DNA of 64,000 nt from Ophiura sarsii (lineage: Eukaryota > Echinodermata > Ophiuroidea > Amphilepidida > Ophiuridae). This document shows, in pieces, positions 23,180 to 35,510 of the stretch. The stretch lies in assembly GCA_035610835.1 (NCBI GenBank), contig CM069454.1, positions 2,853,117 through 2,917,116 on the forward strand, given 5' to 3'. Numbering within the stretch: the first letter of the stretch is position 1; every line of letters begins with the position of its first letter. The translations under genes and the position numbers were made by a program. Below the pieces are notes generated by a model. That model saw only the letters and a program-made list of their open reading frames with translations. It was not told the DNA's origin and did no database searches.

Positions 23180-25010
23180 TTAGAGAGACCATGTTGATAT
23201 TGTACTCTTTTTATGTTATCTCTATCATCTTTATTTATTGATGCTTTCTTTATTGAGGACTTGCATTGCTTTTCAAGCAGGCCCTGATTTCCATACATAA
23301 ATACATACAAATATGAAATGTTACTTTGTTTAAATATAATACAAATTATAATACAAATAATGATATTATTCAATGATACAGTGGAAATATAGGATTTGAA
23401 TTGACCGAGTGATACATTTTCTAAATCAATACGAATAGATGGTGATAAATTGTTCCACAGGTGGCTAGATTTGAAAAGAAAAGTGCGCATACCAGAATTT
23501 GAGTTGATTTTAGGAATGATTAAAGTATTACTTGAATGATTCCTGGTAGTATGATTGTGTTAGTTATGTACAAATTTAAAATTGGATGATAGATAGGTTG
23601 GATTTGAATTTTCCACCTATCACTTAGTTTTGTCCAATGAAGTATGTTTATCATATCATTTATTGGTGTTCTAATATCAGCAGATAATATTGTTCTGGCT
23701 TAACGGTTGTGTAAGACTTGAAGTCTTGCTTGATATGTATTTAAACAGTTGGACCATACTGGGCTGGCATGATCAAAACGAGGAATCACAAGGGCATTGG
23801 ATAACATCACAAGAGTTGGATGTGGAATCAAATGCTTTACACGAGGAATAACACCGATTCTCTTGGAAACATTATTTGCTAAGTAATCTATATGTAATAA
23901 CCAAGACATGGTACTATCAAATTTGACACCGAGATATTTAAATTCGCTAACCATTTCAATTATAGCATCGTTATAGGTGAGTGAAATATCATTAAACCTA
24001 TTTATCATGTGTCTGGTACAAAATAGCATAACTTTAGTCTTATTGATATTTTAATGTAAGTTTGTTTGCCTTCAACCAATCAGCAACTAGATCTAGGTTT
24101 GATGTCAAAGAAGTTCATCAGTATATTTTGATCTAAATAGTAAAGTGGTGTCATCAGCATACATTGTAGTTTTACTATTTACAGCATTTGGTAAACAATT
24201 TACAAATAAAATAAATAACAGAGGTCCTAATATTGAGCCTTGTGGAACATCAATATTTATATGCTCAAACTCTGAAAGATTAGAATTAACATACAGCCTG
24301 TGATCTATTGCTGAGGTAAGATATAAACCATAAAAGGTCAATACCATCAACACCATACCTTTTAAATTTATCAATTAGCACTTTATGGTTGACAGTATCA
24401 AATGCTTTCTTTAAATCAAGAAAAAGGCACCTGTGACATAACCATTATCCATATAATTGAGAATAACATCTTGTACATCTAGTAAAGTTGTTGTAGAGTG
24501 ATTTGCACGAAAACCTGATTGAACACTCGAAAGAATTCCCTTAGTACTTACATACTTATACAATTGGTTATGAACAGCTCTTTCAATAATTTTAGACACT
24601 ATTATTGGCAGCACTGAAATTGGCCTATATTTACCAACATCTGATTTTTCCCCTGATTTATAAATAGGAGTTACCTTTGCCCTTTTTCAGTCATCGGGAA
24701 AACAGAGCTTCTCAGTGACAAATAACAAATAAAAGCAAGCGATTTTGAAATATAGGGTGCTCCTAATTTGAGCAAACTAACACTAAATTGATCTAACCCT
24801 GCTGATTTATCATTATTCATATTATTAATTTGATTAGAAACAAATTCAGGAATAATATCATAAAACTCAAATTTATCATTAGATGTATCATTATTAATCC
24901 AAGAACATGAATTATTACATGGACAATTATTATTTACATCATTATCAAACTTCTCACCAAGTTTTTTCCCTATAGAAGTATAAAATATGGAAATAAACAA
25001 CATAAAATTA
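23180..25010 (-). pseudogene. Broken CR1/Jockey-like LINE reverse transcriptase
   Basis: Fragments in order on the minus strand give a recognisable non-LTR reverse transcriptase split by frameshifts and stops. The fingers (25003-24671) include NNDKSAGLDQFSVSLLK. 24614-24411 has LPIIVSKIIERAVHNQL and GFRANHSTTTLL. The palm (24374-24105) has [17 protein letters not shown] and the catalytic YADD in [11 protein letters not shown]. 24029-23700 has EFKYLGVKFDSTMSW, and the C-terminal tail (23490-23158) has FLFKSSHLWNNLSPSIR. No endonuclease domain is seen upstream, so the copy is 5'-truncated and dead. The minisatellite at 22513 follows its 3' end. Confidence 0.9.
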
Positions 25011-25259
25011 AAAACAATGATTTGTAATTCAATTCAAATTCAATGTTGCGAATGCATAATTGGTAGACACATTGAAATATGCCCTTTAGGTGTACTAAAA
25101 CAAATTAGATGCAAACTTGATGTACATTCTCGATATGTTCCATTCGGGAATTTAAATTGCACTGAAAAAACAGATAAAGTTGACAGTGACATGTGAATGA
25201 ACACCCATGACCTGATGATGATGTACCTTCGTGACACTATAGATAAATCAGACGGCACA

Positions 25260-27040
25260 AAACGGCGATAAGACTGACGATATGACGTGATTGATGTATC
25301 TCATATTAATATAATTGCGCAGGAAATTATAGCATTACTTGATTCCATTTTATAAGACACTCGTCGTTTAGCAAAGTAAATCATCCTCACTAACCGATAG
25401 TACTCTTTAAACATTAAAATGAGCTAATTAAATGAATATACAAAGATACAACATTCAGCATTCATATGGGAATAACAGTTCTTTTGCTGAAGTGCATGAT
25501 GGTTACGTCGTTATTGAGCCATAACGAACAATCCAATGTTAGTTATAAACTTCAAAGCAGTGACGTAGCTATGCCCCGCCCCAGTTTTCGGATGTAGTGT
25601 GTATAGGCATTATTATAATTTACAAGGACCATTTTTCGCGAGCGACTGAAAAATATATTTGGGCACCCTTTTTTGAAAATGTGTGACCCATCCTTGACCC
25701 GAAATAAACCACATAATGATGCATGACCCCCAACATAGCATTGGTAACTTATAACGACAGTTCCAAAATGACACAAAATGTTGCAAAAAATGTCATTACC
25801 ATATTTGAAATCACCATTAGTAATGCATTAAGATTAGTACAAAAATGCCTACACAAGTGGTAGACTATGGACATTAATTACAGCGCCTCCAAGTGACAGC
25901 ATTTAACTTTTGAACTAATCTAATGTTTTCAACCAGCAGTAGGCCAATAATAAAATATTGTTTGGTTGTCCTCGACCTTCCTATCTTATTTTCTGTCAGT
26001 TCTAAATCCTCGTAACCTTATTCATAGTCAAATGAACCGCTCATGCTTAACCGATGAACATATACCTGTATTGTATCAGTGCAGTGGGGGCCGTATTTGA
26101 CTACAGATAGACCAGTGTGCAATGAAGGCATGCTAAGTTGACGTGAATTCAATCGCCAATTATTAGCCGTTGATGGGCAGAGTGTCGATTGGGAAATGTG
26201 TTGAAATTCTTTTGTTGTTGTATTGGTTTGTTTTTTATTGACATCATTGTTCACCGGACTATGGTGAGCGTGTTAACTCACTAAAAATGTTTTAGAGATG
26301 ACCAATTATAAGGATTGACCGGGGACAACTAAATTATTTATATTTTGGGACTTACGGGAGTATTGATATTAGACGATTTATTGAATCAATTTCAATCAAG
26401 TAATCTATCAAAATATTCCTTGATGTATAAATAAGTATTATAAACGAAATCATTCTCTTTACTGCACAAATCACAGAGAAATCTTGAAATGAAAGTTGCA
26501 AACATTTTTATTTTTGGTTGAATTTTTGATTTATTTTTTTGCGACGCGTTAATTTTCACTCATCTGTATCAGTCTGCTATGTTGAAGGGGAATGGCATTT
26601 GGCTCTCTTCTCATTTATAATAGAGGTTTGACTTAATATTTATTACATCCATACCATTAAACAACAACTTTAATATGTCAATTTTCTAATATAGTGACAC
26701 CCAATAGTTAGCTATAGACAATTGACATCAGAGCAAGCGACCATTGATGTTTACTGTGGTTCGATTACTATTGTTCAGCTGGTCGCTAGTGGGCGCTGCA
26801 TTTGATTTTGTTATATGCTTGCGGTAGCACTTGTGAGCAAGGAGAGCTTTCCTAGGCAATTCAAACATGTTAAAACCCGCCCCTAAACCTTCGCCCATGG
26901 ACCCCACGCCGTAGCGGTGAAAACTTACACATTTACAGCACCCCCCATACAAGACATGCCTCCTTAGCCCTGGGGTGGGCCCACCCGCTAGTTCATGATA
27001 CTAATACGTTGGGCACTGCCCGGCACTTACTCGAGATAAT
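25260..27040. other. No gene recognised; weak repeat remnants
   Basis: CAGTGACGTAGCTATG near 25558 resembles one end of a hAT-type MITE, but no partner end is found. 25760-25840 resembles the interior of the TTAA MITE family. Otherwise nothing is recognised. Confidence 0.4.
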
Positions 27041-28490
27041 AGCGCTTGCAACGCAATTGTTTTATTTCGATAACAATCCATGAGCTTTAAATACAAGCTC
27101 AATGTAAATTATATTAGAAAACGTATTATTGATGGTATTACATGGATCACAAAGATACAATTCGTACCAGGTAGTGTCTGTCATTTATAATTTATGAATC
27201 CCTATTGCATCATTTACATATCTCCGATTTGCTGAGAGGCAAAGGAAATGGCTCTGACATTCAAGCTGTTTAAGAATATATCCACATTAAGCACAATCTT
27301 TGATTGCAAACCCTGATTGTCTTGATGTACTTCCCAGTTTGGTTTTTATTCTAGACTGTAGATCGAATTTGGCAATTTAATGGATGTCCTTCATAATTTC
27401 GGGTAAAACTAAACTATACACGCGATACAAATTTGCTCCATGGTTATTGGATAGTACTACTCAGAAGATACTAATAACCTGCCAACTTATTTTGAAACGT
27501 CCGACTTTGAACAAACACACACTCAAACAATTATGTTAAGCTTCCCTTGAAAGCCGTTTAATACACAAGGAAGGCAAGCGATTCACCTAGAAAGGTATTA
27601 ACAATTACCGGCAAAGACTCAAGGGATCGCACGTTGCATCGTTATTTAATTACAAATGGATCTAGGCTACGTCTCGACGCATCGTATAACCATAATTTGC
27701 TCTACATGTATCTTAATCTTAAAATCATGAATTAACAACCCTTTCCAATTCCAATAGTTCTTGCAATTAGTTTCAGTATTCCCGTAAACGTCACCTCTCC
27801 TCCTAATATCACTAGAGGCAACTACTGTTTCAAAACATTCTTAATATTCTTTCAAGTTTACCATAAACTAGACCAATGAACACGTTAAACTGTCATCAAT
27901 CCGTTGGATATACAGCGTGTCAAAAGAAAAACTGGGTCCAAAAACAGTATTAAACATAACTGCTTTATATAATATAGGGATATGAAAGTAAATATACTTG
28001 ACCTTAATTGGTGAAAGGGTGATACAAATCTGAGATTCAAGCTGTTTAACAATATATCCACATTAATACTTTCCACGCGGCTATTAGTTTTACCATACAC
28101 CAACAATATTTTTCAGAAACCATTCCCAATTTTTAAAGTCTATCTCGAGGATAACTAAACCAATTATACTAGGCATGTTTGTATTTATGTCAATGCATTT
28201 CTCATGGTGATTCCAAATATGGAAATGAAATTCAATAGTTTTGATATTTTTGAAACATTTTGCGCAATTTTAGAATGTCGTCTGCAGCCGCCTGCCGCGT
28301 GGAAAGTGTTAAGCACAATCTTTAATTGCAAACTCTGATTGTCTTGATGTACTTCCCAGTTTGGTTTTTATTCTAGACTGTAGATCGAATTTGGCAATTT
28401 AATGGATGTCCTTCATAATTTCGGGTAAAACTATACACGCGATACAAATTTGCTCCATGGTTATTTGATATTACTACTCAGAAGATGCAA
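27040..28490. repeat. Segmental duplication block with internal partial second copy
   Basis: 27040-27690 matches 19330-22150 piecewise, without its insertions. A shorter second copy (about 28020-28490) repeats 27260-27470 and carries the TTAA MITE. The duplicated text includes GATCGAATTTGGCAATTTAA in both. No gene is seen. Confidence 0.75.
28067..28308. mobile_element. TTAA-flanked MITE with paralogous empty site
   Basis: The ends are TACTTTCCACGCGGC and its inverse GCCGCGTGGAAAGTG, with TTAA at 28063-28066 and 28309-28312. The related sequence at 27277-27300 reads ATCCACATTAAGCACAATC with a single TTAA, so it is the unoccupied site. It is 242 bp long with no coding capacity. Confidence 0.92.
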
Positions 28491-29014
28491 AGGCTTATGA
28501 CTCGGATCAACATTGCCTCCGGGGAGAGGGATGGGGTTTTTCCGTAATTAGGACAAGGTGTGCCAACATTTTTTTTCCTTGATTGTAGATATCTGGATGA
28601 ATGGGTCTGGAGTGATTGCGGTATAAATGGTGTGACTAGCTGTGAAGATTTAACTCTTTTGTTGATTAGAAACACAAATTTTTACTGCGTTTACATCAAT
28701 TAAATGCGATATTTGTTGACCATAAAATTATGTATATTAATTTTTTGTATACTTATCAAAGTTTAAAAATCAGATTGTAACCTCTCTTTACTTGTTTAAT
28801 TTATTATGACTAAATTTCATATATCATGTGTTGTTTTTAGTTCAAGCAAATGTGGCCGAAACATGGATGGCCTCAATTGTACCACCCCCCCCCCCCCCTA
28901 AACAAATCCAGACCGAGCTGCAGACTGCAGAGTATGCTGATTTTGGTACCATATGGTATAGCTACAGATATCCCATTTCCATACATACCAAAACAAGTAC
29001 AAACATCCCACGCA

Positions 29015-29033
29015 TGACGTCATAATGACGTCA
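29015..29033. promoter_or_regulatory. Two consensus CRE palindromes
   Basis: TGACGTCA occurs at 29015-29022 and again at 29026-29033. This octamer is the binding site of CREB/ATF bZIP factors. There is no obvious gene start next to it, so it may be a repeat-borne site or an enhancer. Poly-C runs lie at about 28887 and 29227. Confidence 0.45.
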
Positions 29034-29436
29034 CGAAACATTGCCGCCCTCAAAATCCTGTTGAATTCGACTGTTCAGTAAAATATAGACAAACATTGAA
29101 ATTTTTGCCTGTTTTCTTGCTTATAAGTGAGGTAAATGATGTTTCTAACATATACCATAATGATTCACAACCATACAATAAAGGAACCTTTCAAAATGGC
29201 GATTTAAAAAAATGCAAAAGTGGCTACCCCCCCCCCCCCCCCCCCCTCCCCTACCCTACCCTCGGACTTTGACGTCTTACCCTTTCTCCCTGGGTAAGCT
29301 GGTACTCTCATTTTCTTTCGTCAAATGAGCGCAAGACGCCTTAGGTCACTGTTCTTTGCGTTTAGTGCAATCGGTGGTGGTAACACTAACAGCGCCACAA
29401 CTATAGCCCACGCAATCACCTTCCAATAGAGCGAAC

Positions 29437-29770
29437 CACATGTTCTCTATATTTAGCTTTAAAAAAGCTCAAGTTATCACATCAGTGAATGTGGTTTTCC
29501 CGGATATTGTTCCTATTACACCAAACGTGGAATAAAAAGCGCAAATAAATGTAGCCTATAGTACTAGTATAAGGCGCTGCGAGAATTTTCTCATTGATAC
29601 TTTCTCATTGAGTACAAGCATGCTCTCTCCACATTTAGCTTTAAAAAGATCAAGTTAACATATAACTGAATTTTGTTTTCCCGGATCTTACTCTCATACA
29701 CCAAAAGAGGTATAAAAAGCCCGCGGAAATGTAGCCTAGTACTTGCTTAAGTTTCCCATCGATACTTCTT
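29437..29770. repeat. Two-copy tandem repeat carrying TATA-like boxes
   Basis: Two units about 185-190 bases apart share a TTTAGCTTTAAAAA.. start, TTTTCCCGGAT, and an A/TATAAAAAGC TATA-like box (near 29532 and 29711). They end AATGTAGCCTA. It could be a duplicated promoter of a small non-coding unit, or simply a repeat. No frame follows. Confidence 0.5.
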
Positions 29771-30540
29771 TTAAAGCAAAACACTCATCAGGCCTCGGAG
29801 TTCGTTAAATTTGTTTACAATGTAAACATTGATAAGCGCTATAAATGTTGTAATCATGTCTCCCCATGTGGAATCCCTTTCCTATTCAACATCAACAGTA
29901 CACTTATTTTCGAAATTTTGCATGTAAACAGGTACTGTTATCCTACCTATTTTATACTTCCTGTTTGACGTGCTTAGTTGCCATGGAAAGAAGGGGTATC
30001 ATGAGCTATCAACAGTATACGCGCTGAGTACAAGTTTAATAAGCTTGGATGTCGTCAGTTGTGACGTATATGTTAAATTGATTTACAATTTACATATTTT
30101 ACTTAGGTCGCAGTGCAAAACTAATACGTATGACTCAGACGTATAAGTGACTTATACGCACGACTAACGCAATGCAATACTTTGCAACAGCAGACGTCCA
30201 AACACTCACGAAAATTGAAGGAAAAACCGATGCAAATATAATAATGATAACAATGCGTAAAGAAAAAAAAGAAAGTGCGGCATAATTCTGTTATACCCTA
30301 CACACCTACATCAGTAGTATGCGTCGTTCTTAAAAATCATGCACTATGAATACCTCTGTAAAGGGTATAACAGAATTACTCCGAAAGTGCGTAAAGATAA
30401 TAATAATTTATATTATTATTAAAATAACTAATATTTTTGCTCTAAGTATAGTTTTTAGTCACTATACGTATGAGTATTACGTTCGGATCATCTATACGTA
30501 TGAGTTATTCGTATTAGTTTTACAGCGCTGCCTTAAACTC

Positions 30541-30660
30541 TTAACACTTTCCACGAGGGCAGGCGTCTGCAGACGACATTCCAGAATGTCAAAAAATTCT
30601 TCAAAAATGTCACAATTATTGAATGTCATTACAATTTTTGGAATCACTATCACTAAAGTA
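30541..30660. mobile_element. Truncated TTAA MITE (CACTTTCCACG end)
   Basis: The left end TTAACACTTTCCACGAGGGC and the following 100 bases (GTCTGCAGACGACATTCCAG) match the copy at 21539. The right end is missing. Confidence 0.7.
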
Positions 30661-31159
30661 CGGGAGCAATAAGAATCTCAATCTAAGATGACAGTATCTA
30701 TATTATCTGACTTACTAATGCGCAATCGCCTGTTTTACAAGACAAAGTCCTGCCATAATCAACATCGCTAGCTAAGAATACTACTTTAAAATTAATATCA
30801 AATTTAATAGTGTGTTAGATTATCGGAAGATTTGATATCACTAATTTGTAGGATTGGAAATTAATCTAGTTGTAAACACCATATGCGATACATCGTGTTT
30901 GGAATGACCTAGTTTTCTACTAATTTTTCGCGCGATATTTTATTTTCGCTTTGCACATGATTAACCATTTTTGTGGTTTGTTTTGGGTTTAGCAAACCTT
31001 GAACCATGTTGCTTTTTTCCTTCGGTAAATTGCCTTTTAAAGCGCTCAAATCACAACTAAATGAAGTGGGTAAATGTCTGCGTTTACTACCAGAATACAT
31101 ACGGACTTTGTACGCATTGGCTTTATAATTTCTAAATAAGCTTTGATATACGATCTTAA

Positions 31160-31532
31160 AGGCATATTATGTGATCTTTTCCAGAGGCGCCCTCTATTCA
31201 TGATTTTTTTTAGAAAGTAGATTTTCTTGCAGATTTACATTTCTGATCATAAATCGTACATACATTCCAAGTTACAGAGCGATACGATTCCTAATTACCT
31301 CAAAATCATGGTTTTAGAGTGAATTTAGAGTGAAAATATAAACTGTCGTGTTATCCCGACAGTTTATTTTCACTCTAAAACCATGATTTTGAAGTAGTTA
31401 AGAATCGTATCGCCCTGTAACTTGGAATGTATGTACGATTTATGATCAGAAATGTAAATCTGCAAGAAAATCTGCTTTCAATTTTTTGTTCGATGTTGAG
31501 GGCGTTCCCTGGAAAGATCACATAATATACCT
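31160..31532. mobile_element. Fold-back MITE with TTAA target duplication
   Basis: Almost the whole 373-bp element is an inverted repeat. AGGCATATTATGTGATCTTT on the left returns as AAAGATCACATAATATACCT on the right, and the inner arms (CCATGATTTTG, ATTTACATTTCTGATCATAA) pair as well. The centre is CTGTCGTGTTATCCCGACAG. TTAA flanks both ends (31156-31159 and 31533-31536). A transcript would fold into one very long hairpin. Confidence 0.92.
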
Positions 31533-31577
31533 TTAATCATATTAAACTCAAGTAGGATGCATTAATATATTTTAATA

Positions 31578-31820
31578 CAGGGTGTATCAAAAATATTAGG
31601 ACTCTGTTTCATGACGGTGTAATTCTTATTATAATCATTGGACCATGACCAATTTAGTGTACGCTAGTTTTCTTATTTTTTATCGGATTGATCTCTTATT
31701 TTCAGGATATCATAATAATTAATTGGGCTTTACATTGAGACTAAATTGGTCATGGTCCAATGATTATAATATGAATTACACCGTCATGAAACAGAGTCCT
31801 AATTTTTTTGATACACCCTG
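31578..31820. mobile_element. Tc1/mariner-type MITE, CAGGGTGTATC ends
   Basis: The ends CAGGGTGTATCAAAAA and their inverse continue as an inverted repeat of about 75-90 bases (for example GACTCTGTTTCATGACGGTG). TA dinucleotides lie on both sides. It is 243 bp long. TA duplication plus long inverted ends fits a Tc1/mariner-mobilised element. Confidence 0.88.
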
Positions 31821-31829
31821 TATACTCTC

Positions 31830-33216
31830 GAAAGTCTCCAAATCAAATCCAGCGTATAAATTGTATAACTGAAATCTATGAACGATTGCATTATTATTAA
31901 ATAACATGACAATGTATCAATACAATTTCCTCGAATCGGATCAATAAATTCTATGGATAATGTGTCTGAATATGTTTAATATTACTCAGTTGTCAATTTA
32001 AAACCAACTAAATGCATTCCTCCTTTAAAACACACGTGTTTGTAATACACAATTTTCTATAAGCAACGACCACATAAGTACTCGTCCTTCGGTCAAATAA
32101 CGTGTTGATGAGAAATTCATACTATTTGAGAATTTTGATGACATGATAATCTTCAAATTTCCCAAGAGTATACCAAACCATCAAATAATTATTGATAGTG
32201 TTATTGGATGAAATGGAAAAATCTGTCCTTGGACGAATAAGATTTACATGGATTTTAAGAAACAGTTTGCATTGCTAGTTCTCTGTAGCGTTGGTATCAC
32301 TATTATATCAAGTCAGTCATGAGTTTTGCAGTTATGGAAAGTTTGGTAACATGTTGTATTTCAAATAGCTGTTACCCGGTAAATATAAGATCAAACAAAA
32401 TAGCCAATCTGGAATGATCTTATCAGATTCTGATATCTGCTTAATTTCATTTGAATTCTTCACAGGCTGCAAATGCTGTTTTTACCGTTCGTGGGTGCTG
32501 CCATTAGTTTCGACGGAACTACATTCATGATTAAATTGTAAATTGCTCGCTTAGGAGCGCTATTAATTCGGTCTGATAAACCTATTGTTATCAATTACTA
32601 CGACAGGATTGCCCAGTGCGCGTGTACAGCCAGGCAATCATATTTAAATTCGGGGCGAGTACGAGCGGTACTACTGTTAACTGCATGGGTGAGTTTCCAT
32701 TATGTTGCAGCCGGTTGATTGCACACGAGAATTATGTCATATAGCAACCAGCTTCGATGGAAGGCGAATATTTAAATTTGGTGCCGGTTTTTAGGGCACC
32801 AATTTACATGAATTTATAGCGCTGCTAAGCGGGCCTTGTAGCCTAATGTCACGACGTTTGAACGGTATTGAATGCTTGAATTATAAATTAATTGCACGAT
32901 ATGATAATTTCTTTCTAAGGCTCTAAACCATTAACACATCATTATCGATAGGCTCAAGGAAAGATCTTTACTACAAGTGTTACCGCCACCTTCAGGGTGT
33001 TTACGATAGAAATAAGTTACGGCAAGGCATCACTAGAAGTAGAATTAACAAGCAAATGACTCAGAACTGACAAATATTGTACATCATAAATGTGACCTGG
33101 TGTCAAGAAGTGCATTTAATCAAGAAACAATGTGCCTTCAGATGATTTCAATTGCATTTGTGTAGTATGCGTGAGCATCTTTATACATTTTGTTTTCGTG
33201 ATGCTTTATCCACTTT
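31830..33216. other. No gene recognised
   Basis: AT-rich intergenic sequence; no clear repeat ends and no frame with recognisable content. Confidence 0.5.
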
Positions 33217-33271
33217 TGCGTGAGTATTGTCTCTTTGATGCTATGGCATATCTAATAAGACAATACTCACG
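33217..33271. ncRNA. Hairpin with 15-bp arms, possible small-RNA precursor
   Basis: GCGTGAGTATTGTCT and its inverse AGACAATACTCACG flank a loop of about 25 bases. The flanks show further partial pairing (TTTAT..CCA with TGG..ATAAA). The size fits a miRNA precursor or a tiny fold-back repeat. I recognise no known miRNA seed in it. Confidence 0.3.
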
Positions 33272-33602
33272 TACCACAATAAATGACAGATACAATGATG
33301 CATAATACAATTAGCTTTCACTCCATAGTACATCGTGCTAATACCGGTATGGTGTCATGTCATTATCATTACTGTGAAAGCCCCATTTGAACGGTAAACA
33401 AACTGTTTTGCTGCGTTGTTGTTGGTGCTGCTGCTATTGCTACTGCTGTTGCTGTTACCGATTGCTCCAAAGTGGTCTTGCTGTTCCTGCTCTTGTGCCA
33501 CAACATCATCTATATATATATATAATACACTGCTCTTTTCTGCTTTCATCGGCCTGGCTGTAACTGCAACTGCAATTGCTGCTGCAGCTAAAACTTTACC
33601 AG

Positions 33603-33768
33603 CAAAAAGTGTACTTTAGGTCCTAGATTCTGGAATGTACTAGTATCGTCCGATATTGGGACACTTCAATACTGGTACAAAGTCAGTGATCCAGTATCGG
33701 CCGTTACTGGTACATACACAATTTTCCTGTATCGGGCGATACTGGAACATAATTTTGTACCAGTATCA
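33603..33768. mobile_element. Palindrome-array element, truncated copy
   Basis: The left end AAAAAGTGTACTTTAGGTCC matches the copy at 7145 and is followed by three or four degenerate CAGTATCG..CGATACTGG palindromes. It breaks off within a palindrome, exactly where a LINE coding fragment begins (about 33768). Confidence 0.8.
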
Positions 33769-33966
33769 GCATTGGACAGCATGTGACAAATGAAGACCTG
33801 TACGGGGATCTACCTACTAAAGTCCCGGAAGTTATCAGAGAATGTAGAGCAAGATATTTCGGACACTGCTTCATAAGGACATATGAGAAAACTCTTACAC
33901 TGGATTCCAAAACATGGAGCAAGACTTAGCGTGGTAGACCAGCTTTTACTGATATTGACCTATTGA
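33766..33966 (+). pseudogene. Fragment of a LINE C terminus (endonuclease-RT family)
   Basis: The plus-strand translation gives VTNEDLYGDLPTKVPEVIRE, RYFGHCFIRTYE, then after a frameshift LHWIPKHGARL and GRPAFTDIDLLNRD. This T-N-E-x-L-Y-G...GHC.R...W.P.HG.R..GRP....D.L pattern is the conserved tail of a widespread animal non-LTR retrotransposon group. Frameshifts and a stop make it a dead remnant of about 200 bp. Confidence 0.75.
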
Positions 33967-33969
33967 ATC

Positions 33970-35240
33970 GTGATTGAAGGTAGAATTGATAAATGGCCAT
34001 GTTGGAAAGGTAGATGTGGAGAAGTATCGTTACTGACCTATTTTACTTCACAAGACTTACACATAATATCGGGGGCCGATTAGTCTGTTTGCGTTTCCGG
34101 ACGCAATATTCCCATGACGATTAGGAAAAACAAGAATGGAAATCAAATCCAATGATTAAGTTATGTACAATTTACGGATGTTCGTATTGATCGAATATTC
34201 CTCTGACGTGTAATTTGATAACGCCCTCTGGGAGTTGTAGTCTCGATGTAATAACCTCGAAAAGGGGTCAGAATCACGCGTGCTATAAATCATAGAAATA
34301 AATTGAAATATATTCCCTTATTTAATAATATAAATAGCAGCTTGACAGAGGATTAATTTGTTGTTTTCTCTACCCGCACAAATAAGAGGTATCTAAACGG
34401 TTATATCAGGTATCGTGTAGGGATCCTTTTTATTTACTTTTAATCTATGTGTGCATCTTTGTTTTCCCGCGTTATATGCGATACTCTGTAATATTATAAC
34501 ATCCGCCTCCATTTTGTGAACTTTTAAAACTATTTTCTGCGGACGATTGCCGCGTGGAAAGTGTTATATTTAGGAATTTCATTTCTTATTTTTTTGTGAT
34601 TGCAAAATTCAATGGCATGGAAAATAAATAAATCCATACATGTAATTAATGTTAGTACCGAGTGAATGAGCTTACATAAGCACATGGTCAGGAACTGTTT
34701 TAAGTTGTTGACTCAAACATGAAGAAAATACTATTTGCAATCGTGTAGTACAAATCCTGATCAATACTTCGGGCCACTACTGCACATGAGATCTGCACTT
34801 TTGATTAATGATTGCTATATCTGACAGGTGTATCAATAACATCGTTGAATCTGAATACATTAAAATGATATAGCTATATAGTATCATGATGTGTATGTCC
34901 CTGCTCATATCGGTTCAATAAGAAAACCATATTATTATGGATCACAACAAAAAGTGATAGTTGTGGCAGAATATGTTTAGCATATAAAATGTGATTGTCT
35001 TTGATGCATTATATCTGAAAGGGGCTGCCGCAGTCTGGGGCACTCATATGGCAAATGTGATTGTGTGTTTTGTCCATTTAGCCATAATTTGCAAGTAATT
35101 AAATTACCCGCATGTAACCGGAATATTTAATATTATTAATTAAGGAAATTGTATAACATTCAATTTGTTAAAACAGGTCAATATTATTCAAAGTCTGTTC
35201 TTGGAGGTTGACAAGTGAACAACATAATGTATACATGTAC
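33970..35240. other. No gene recognised
   Basis: Intergenic. ATTGCCGCGTGGAAAGTGTTA near 34548-34567 is a remnant of the TTAA MITE family. Nothing else is seen. Confidence 0.4.
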
Positions 35241-35510
35241 ATAGAACGACAGGAGAGGGCGCAACGCTCTGAAGGCTTGTTGTGTGCATGTACAAAACAA
35301 GCGCGGTGCACTGGCGCTCAAGGGCGACCATGGAGACCCTCTAACGACCCTCTCACGTTCCAGCCAGTTCCCACTGCATCACGGAGGGGTTCGGGGAGAT
35401 CTTGACTGCGTTTGGGTTGGCGTTTTGATCCCGTTTTAGGGTTTTAGTGACCTTGATTTCAAAATGGATAATTTCGGACAGTTTTCCGCGCTCTCACTCT
35501 CTTAAATCAA
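35240..35510 (+). repeat. GC-rich repeat, inverted copy at 61.77-61.99 kb
   Basis: AAGGGCGACCATGGAGACCC, ACGACCCTCTCACG and CGGACAGTTTTCCGCGCT all recur in the same order on the minus strand at 61985-61770, with moderate divergence. It is distinctly more GC-rich than its neighbours. No reading frame is conserved, so it is an unclassified dispersed repeat. Confidence 0.75.
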
